Shown here: positions 59,801 to 64,000 of the stretch, piece by piece
How positions within the stretch are numbered: position 1 is the stretch's first letter
Layout of the letters: each line of letters begins with the position of its first letter
Source of the DNA: CBDIDH01 sp965277595
GTDB taxonomy: Bacteria > Planctomycetota > Planctomycetia > Isosphaerales > Isosphaeraceae
Assembly: GCA_965277595.1 (NCBI GenBank)
Contig: CBDIDH010000002.1
Location: 4,030,001-4,094,000 of the forward strand
Direction of reading: 5' to 3'
DNA: 64,000 nucleotides
Program-made: the position numbers and the translations under genes
The notes under the pieces: model-generated
Databases searched by the model: none
Seen by the model: only the letters and a program-made list of their open reading frames with translations
What the model was told of the DNA's origin: nothing

Positions 59801-61163
59801 GAGGCGGCTGAAGCAGCGCGATCGCTTCATGCGGTCGTGGATCGGTCTCAAGACGTGAAAGACGAGTGAGAATTTCGGTGGATCGAGCCGAGCCAAGGGC
59901 GGGATCGGCGAGGCCGCGGAACTTGATCGCGAGTTGATCGTCGGTGAGAGGGTTCTTGTCGTGGCCGGGAGGGAAGGCGATCTCGCGGGTCAAGACGGTG
60001 CCGTCGTTCAGAGTGACCGAAACGCGGTTGGGAATGCCAAAGGGATAGCCAGCCGTGAGCTTAAGATCTTCGACGACGGTCGTTCGCGCGACGAGGTCAA
60101 GAAGTGCGGGGTCGGCGAGGCGTTCGGGGCTGAACTGCGCCGCGGAGACCTCGCCGTCAATGAGAGCAACCGCAGTGCAATAGGGGAGGCTGTGGTCGGC
60201 GGTTTCTCGGGTCTTCGGGCGCCACTTCTCAGGGTCCTGGCCAATGATCTCGACGGCCGCGCGGAAGGTGGCGATCTCGATCGACTGGATTTGCGACAGG
60301 TCGCCGATCTGGGGGCGCAGGTCGAACGCGGCGGCGATGGCTGACTGACTGTGATACTCGGCGGGAACGAACTTGATCGACGTCTTCGGCAACATCCAGT
60401 CGGCTGCGTTCGGGCCGCCAAGCTGAGCGACCTCGAACGGGCCGGAGACCTGCTGAAAGAAGCCCATGTCACCCTCGAACAGGGGCGAAGGGCCGGTCAT
60501 TCCTTCAGCGGCGAGGAGCGCGGCGAAGACACCGTTGCGGGCGGCGAAGGCAAAGGCACACCCTTTCCACATCGAGAGTTCGCCAGCGCGAGTGAGGCGG
60601 AGAGCCGTACCGGTCGTCCCGGCGATGCCGAGAGCGTTCATGGCCTTTGCATGCGAAAAGCCCAGCAGTTTCGAGGCGGCGAGCGACGTTGAGAGCGACC
60701 CGTAGGTCGTGTGATCCCAGCCTCGGGCGCGGATGCTCGCGGCGTCGCAGAGGCGGCACTGGATCTCGTAGGCGACGGCCGCCGCGGTGATCCAGGCGCG
60801 GCCGTCGGCCTGAGTTGCTTCGCCAACGGCCATCACGGCGGCCCAGTTGTCGCTCGGGTGGGCTGGTTCGAGAGAAAGGTAGGTGTCGTTGCAATCGAGG
60901 TATCGGATATGGACGCCATTGGCAAAGGCCGCCCAGTCGGGCGACGACCGACCGCCGCCGATCAGCGCCGCGTCGGGACTTCCGCTGATTTTCAAGGCCG
61001 CGCGGCGGGCGATGGCCGGCGCCTCGTCGCGCAAGGCCCCCGCGGCGCATCCGAAGGCGTCAATCAGGCGACGCTTCGCCTCAACAACGACCACGTCCGA
61101 CAGGTCTTCAAACCGGGTCGAGAGGGCGAACTCGGTCAGGCGATCGGCGAGCGATTCGGGCAT
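59793..61163 (-). CDS. MmgE/PrpD family protein
   Basis: 456 residues, standard family length. The helical N-terminal domain has AKRRLIDAFGCAAGALRDEA, then NGVHIRYLDCNDTYLSLEPAHPSDNW (active-site-like Asp/His region), YGSLSTSLAASKLLGFSHAK and LSMWKGCAFAFAARNGVFAA. The lid domain includes TSIKFVPAEYHSQSAIAAAF. The family includes 2-methylcitrate dehydratase, cis-aconitate decarboxylase and uncharacterised paralogs; no prp genes are adjacent, so the substrate is undetermined. The stop codon lies in a heptad repeat. Confidence 0.9.
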   Translation of the reverse strand: MPESLADRLTEFALSTRFEDLSDVVVVEAKRRLIDAFGCAAGALRDEAPAIARRAALKISGSPDAALIGGGRSSPDWAAFANGVHIRYLDCNDTYLSLEPAHPSDNWAAVMAVGEATQADGRAWITAAAVAYEIQCRLCDAASIRARGWDHTTYGSLSTSLAASKLLGFSHAKAMNALGIAGTTGTALRLTRAGELSMWKGCAFAFAARNGVFAALLAAEGMTGPSPLFEGDMGFFQQVSGPFEVAQLGGPNAADWMLPKTSIKFVPAEYHSQSAIAAAFDLRPQIGDLSQIQSIEIATFRAAVEIIGQDPEKWRPKTRETADHSLPYCTAVALIDGEVSAAQFSPERLADPALLDLVARTTVVEDLKLTAGYPFGIPNRVSVTLNDGTVLTREIAFPPGHDKNPLTDDQLAIKFRGLADPALGSARSTEILTRLSRLETDPRPHEAIALLQPPRS

Positions 61164-61282
61164 GGATCAGAGCCTCTCAGGTTGGAGTTGCCCCGGATCA
61201 TAACGACGAATCGACGGTCGCGACAGAGTCAGTTGCGCGGCGATCGAGGACGATCGGAGTCAGAACCGGCGGACAATCGGCG

Positions 61283-61305
61283 TTTCGTGGAAAACGAAGC
61301 CAACC
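61283..61305. repeat. single copy of the array core sequence
   Basis: TTTCGTGGAAAACGAAGCCA (then ACC) resembles the TTTCGCGAAACGAAGCCAAC core of the 156-bp array at 28209, with two extra bases. Found once, just 3' of the esterase stop, so the core is dispersed as well as tandem. Confidence 0.5.
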
Positions 61306-61315
61306 CGCGAAGGGT

Positions 61316-63229
61316 TCAACGTCGGCCAGTCTCGGGCGTGAGCGCGGGCGCCGAGGCGGTTTGTGGGGGAACAAAGCCCACGTGCTTCCAGAGAATGCGC
61401 TGAACCTCGTTGATCGCCGCGTGAGACTTCTGGACGCCGTGGTCAGACCGGACGAGAAGCTCCGATTCGACCTCGGGCCCTTCGATGTGGGCACTACGAT
61501 ATGGAACAATGCCATCAGTCGAGGTATCGACGCCACTCGGCTTTGTCGAGCCGATGATCGAGTGAAACCGGACGCCGGGGCCGGGCGTCATCGCCAGGAG
61601 GGCGAGAAGGACGCGCGAGTCGGTGTTCAGGGTCTCGATGCTCGTCGGCATCCGCAGGAAAGTGGCGGGGAAGGCGTCGGGATTCTCTTTCACAAGCTTG
61701 GAAAGAAGCTCGGTGATGTGGTCGACGTCCGAGATCAGGCCCGCGCCAACGCGACCGATCATGTTATGGCTGAGGTCCGACCCTCGGTGCGGGGTCGCCA
61801 AAAAGACGACACGCTTGACAAAGGGCAAGGGCTCGAAAAAGAGGTAGCGCTTGAGCCTGCCGAGCGTGTCGGAATCGCCGACGATCTTCTCGAATCGGTA
61901 ATCGGAGTTGAGTTGCCAGAACTTCTCGGCGCTGCTGACGACCATCGCGTGGCTGAGCAGACCCCCCATGCTGTGGCCGAGCAAGACCATCTCGTCAAAC
62001 TTCGGGTCGCGGCCGTCGGGGTCGTACATCTGCCGGGCTTCAACGAGCGAATCGCGCAGGCCGGCCGCGGCGATCGGCAAGGGGACGCCGGTCGGGTACA
62101 TGTAAAGCATGAACTGGTAGCGCTGGTGGATGATCGGATCGCGCAAAAGCTCGTTGATCATCGGAATCCAGGCGAGCGGGCTGGAGATCAGGCCGTGAAC
62201 CATCACGACGGGGATCTTGCCCGGCTCGTAAGGACGCAAAAGCATCAGGTTCGCCCGCCCCATCGCCGCCCCGGGACGGAAAAGGCCGTTCCATCGGTAG
62301 CGTTCGAGGTCGGTCTTCGACCACATGTAGGCAAGCGGCGTGGTGAAGTCTGACTCGACCGGCAGTTCGGCGGGCGCGGTGCCGACCTTGGGAACCCGGA
62401 TCGGGTCGACGAGTTCGAGGGTGCATTCGCGGGGCTCGGTAATCGGCGCGGCGGCGTCGCGGAGCCGGGAATTCGGCCGGAGAAAGGCGGTGAGCGGAAA
62501 GGCCATCTCGGGCGGATAGAACCGAGCGGCCCCCTTGCCTGGCTCGGCCACCTTGTGAATCCCGATCAAGGGGACGCCGAGGCCATACTGGTAGTTCCGG
62601 GTGTCGAGCCCGGTGACCTTGAAGTCGGTGGCGAGAATGATCTGGTCCACGTCCTTGGGGGTCCACGGTGAGTTCGTGAGCGCGACGCGCAAGACCTGTT
62701 CGCGGCCGTGAACCTTGAGCTTGATCGTCCCTTCGGGCATGATCTGGCCGTTGGACTGCGCCGCGCGGATCAGGCGGTCGAGGCCGCCGTTGTACAGGTC
62801 GCAGGCCATCCGAAAGCGAGGGTCCGACGGCTGTCGGCCCGCGGCGAGATCGGGGTCGAAAAGGAAGTCGAAGGCGTAGGCGACGGAGTCAACGTAGCGG
62901 TCAATCGCCTCGGCCTTGCGTCGGCGATCGAGCCGGCTCCCCTCGATCCAGGAAAGTTCGGCGAGGGCGTAGACGACGTCGGGGTCGGGATTGGCGCGGG
63001 CGTCTTTTTCGAGGCTGGCGAGCGTGCCGTCGACGTCGCGGCGGTAACGGCGGTCGAGGTCGTGACGTTTGAGCGTGTCCGCCGTCCGATCGCTGGGCCG
63101 ATCGAGTGTCGACAGGCTGCGCTGAAAGGAAGCCTGCGAGCGATCGCCGCGGTTCGGCTGGACGGTGATGGCGTCCTGCCAGTTCACGGCGGAGATCGTC
63201 AGGAGGAAGATCAGGTTGGCAAGCGACAT
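61316..63229 (-). CDS. large alpha/beta-hydrolase (esterase/lipase-like) protein
   Basis: 637 residues from ATG 63229; the frame to 63400 is rejected because its N-terminus is basic low-complexity sequence. A short hydrophobic N-terminus (SLANLIFLLTISAV) could be a signal or anchor. About 320 residues of a helical/beta N-terminal domain precede an alpha/beta-hydrolase with VVMVHGLISSPLAWIPMINE, the nucleophile elbow LLGHSMGGLLSH (Ser420), VVFLATPHRGSDLSH and a C-terminal SDHGVQKSHAAINEVQRI. Similar to planctomycete 'alpha/beta hydrolase' proteins of this length; the substrate is unknown. Confidence 0.8.
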   Translation of the reverse strand: MSLANLIFLLTISAVNWQDAITVQPNRGDRSQASFQRSLSTLDRPSDRTADTLKRHDLDRRYRRDVDGTLASLEKDARANPDPDVVYALAELSWIEGSRLDRRRKAEAIDRYVDSVAYAFDFLFDPDLAAGRQPSDPRFRMACDLYNGGLDRLIRAAQSNGQIMPEGTIKLKVHGREQVLRVALTNSPWTPKDVDQIILATDFKVTGLDTRNYQYGLGVPLIGIHKVAEPGKGAARFYPPEMAFPLTAFLRPNSRLRDAAAPITEPRECTLELVDPIRVPKVGTAPAELPVESDFTTPLAYMWSKTDLERYRWNGLFRPGAAMGRANLMLLRPYEPGKIPVVMVHGLISSPLAWIPMINELLRDPIIHQRYQFMLYMYPTGVPLPIAAAGLRDSLVEARQMYDPDGRDPKFDEMVLLGHSMGGLLSHAMVVSSAEKFWQLNSDYRFEKIVGDSDTLGRLKRYLFFEPLPFVKRVVFLATPHRGSDLSHNMIGRVGAGLISDVDHITELLSKLVKENPDAFPATFLRMPTSIETLNTDSRVLLALLAMTPGPGVRFHSIIGSTKPSGVDTSTDGIVPYRSAHIEGPEVESELLVRSDHGVQKSHAAINEVQRILWKHVGFVPPQTASAPALTPETGRR

Positions 63230-63288
63230 CGGCGGGCCACTCCCTTTGACCCCGGCCTCGCGGTGCGCGGGGTCGAATGTCTCCGGTT

Positions 63289-64000
63289 TCAGTCGGCCGG
63301 GCGCGACGCGGCGACGTCTTCGAGGTAACGCTCGATGACCTCGTCGATCGTGCCTTCGCCGACGATCCGGCCCTTTTTCATCCAGACCCCCCGGTTGCAC
63401 ATCTGCCGGAGGGCATCCATGTCGTGCGAGACAATCACGACCACCTGCGAGCGATCGAAGAGGCTGACGATGCGGTCGCGCGCCTGATCCTTGAACGCGG
63501 CGTCTCCCGCGTTCAGGGCCTCGTCGAGCAGCAGAATGTCAGGATCAACCTCGGTGGCGATCGAGAAGGCGAGGCGCATGTACATGCCGCTGGAATAATA
63601 CTTGAGCGGCAGGTCGGCGAAATCGCGAAGGCCGGTGAACTCGTAAATCTCGTCGATCTTCTTGACCATCTCGCGGCGGGGGATGCCGAGCATCGCGCCG
63701 TTGAGGAGGATGTTGTCCGTTCCCGACAACTCAGGGTTGAATCCCGCGCCCATCTCGATCAACGGCGCGACATTCCCTCGAATCGCCACGCGACCCGAGG
63801 TCGGCGGGTAAATCCTCGCCAGGAGCCTCAGCAGGGTGCTCTTGCCCGCGCCATTGTGGCCAAGGATACCGACTCGCTCGCCCTTGCGGATTGTCAACGA
63901 GACGTTGCTCAAGGCCCAGAAGTCGGTCGACGGCGCCGGGCCTTCGCGACGGAGCAAGAGATCAATCGCGGCGCGCTTGAGCGAGTATTGCTTGTCCGAA
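63289..64000 (-). CDS. ABC transporter ATPase, Wzt/TagH-type (5' partial)
   Basis: The open frame runs off the window end, with sequence SDKQYSLKRAAIDLLL preceding the ORF's apparent start at 63957, so the real start is outside. Walker A GHNGAGKSTLLRLLARIYPP, Q-loop region, signature LPLKYYSSGMYMRLAFSIAT and Walker B DILLLDEALNAGDAAFKDQA place it in the polysaccharide-exporter ABC ATPases (Wzt, TagH, KpsT). It powers export of an O-antigen-, capsule- or teichoic-acid-like polymer. It probably pairs with a permease beyond the window, and fits the neighbouring glycan-modifying genes. Confidence 0.93.
   Translation of the reverse strand, partial: SDKQYSLKRAAIDLLLRREGPAPSTDFWALSNVSLTIRKGERVGILGHNGAGKSTLLRLLARIYPPTSGRVAIRGNVAPLIEMGAGFNPELSGTDNILLNGAMLGIPRREMVKKIDEIYEFTGLRDFADLPLKYYSSGMYMRLAFSIATEVDPDILLLDEALNAGDAAFKDQARDRIVSLFDRSQVVVIVSHDMDALRQMCNRGVWMKKGRIVGEGTIDEVIERYLEDVAASRPAD

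Noticed and set aside
1..64000. tRNA, rRNA, integrase, transposase or prophage genes
   Set aside because: None recognised on either strand; no mobile gene accompanies the repeats in this window.

Overview
The window is 64 kb of GC-rich bacterial chromosome that almost certainly comes from a planctomycete, most likely an Isosphaeraceae relative. Taxon-typical markers support this: a DUF1552/DUF1592 planctomycete-cytochrome operon, a DUF1559 prepilin-like protein, an SHD1-domain protein, a large VCBS/FG-GAP surface protein with an LExRxLL N-terminal motif, an extended ECF sigma factor, and short membrane proteins with the planctomycete RLRTxMIAIA-type signature. No tRNA, rRNA, CRISPR array, insertion sequence or prophage was recognised.

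Layout. (1) 1-8422: an NfeD-type membrane protein cut by the window edge, a 1172-residue VCBS/Calx-beta secreted protein, a short NfeD protein, flotillin FloA and a proline-rich membrane-anchored protein. This is an NfeD/flotillin membrane-organisation locus. (2) 8652-19369: an alkaline-phosphatase-superfamily protein, a DUF309 protein, then on the minus strand a system II cytochrome c biogenesis pair (CcsA-like and ResB-like). Upstream of that pair, in the same direction, is an ECF sigma factor that continues through one membrane segment into a C-terminal cytochrome c'-like domain with a CXXCH site, preceded by a DUF3754 protein. (3) 19568-31084: a cupin, an SHD1 protein, and a minus-strand gatC-gatA-capA-like-gatB-isomerase cluster. 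Then come a roughly 0.77 kb tandem array of 156-bp palindromic units, glmU, a 40-residue zinc ribbon and a 2Fe-2S ferredoxin. (4) 31414-45237: nuoL and nuoM without other nuo genes, a secreted protein, a rhomboid protease, a divergent Ldh2-family protein, a beta-CASP RNase, a double HMA-like protein and the DUF1592/DUF1552 pair. (5) 45378-54725: gcvPA and gcvPB separated by a zeta-toxin-like kinase and a small overlapping partner, an isopropylmalate/isocitrate dehydrogenase, an HNH nuclease, an alcohol dehydrogenase, a DUF1559 protein, a 7Fe-type ferredoxin and an exported cyclophilin. (6) 54993-64000: a surface-polysaccharide-flavoured group (MBOAT acyltransferase, FkbM methyltransferase, DUF4214-methyltransferase, MmgE/PrpD, a large esterase) ending in a Wzt/TagH-type ABC ATPase cut by the window edge.

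The strongest unexplained signal is a dispersed family of intergenic inverted repeats whose arms are degenerate 7-bp repeats (roughly ATGACCG/ATGACCA/AGGACCG on one arm and the reverse complement on the other). I count about thirteen loci in 64 kb, plus three loci with a sister heptad (AAGGGCA/AAGGACA). They lie mostly just downstream of genes, and in two genes they supply the stop codon. One copy has terminal inverted repeats and flanking direct repeats like a MITE, and another is a 200-bp nested palindrome. The second notable signal is the membrane-tethered sigma factor-cytochrome fusion next to the cytochrome c maturation genes, which suggests a heme- or redox-coupled transcription switch. 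Function is inferred from sequence only; no database search was possible.
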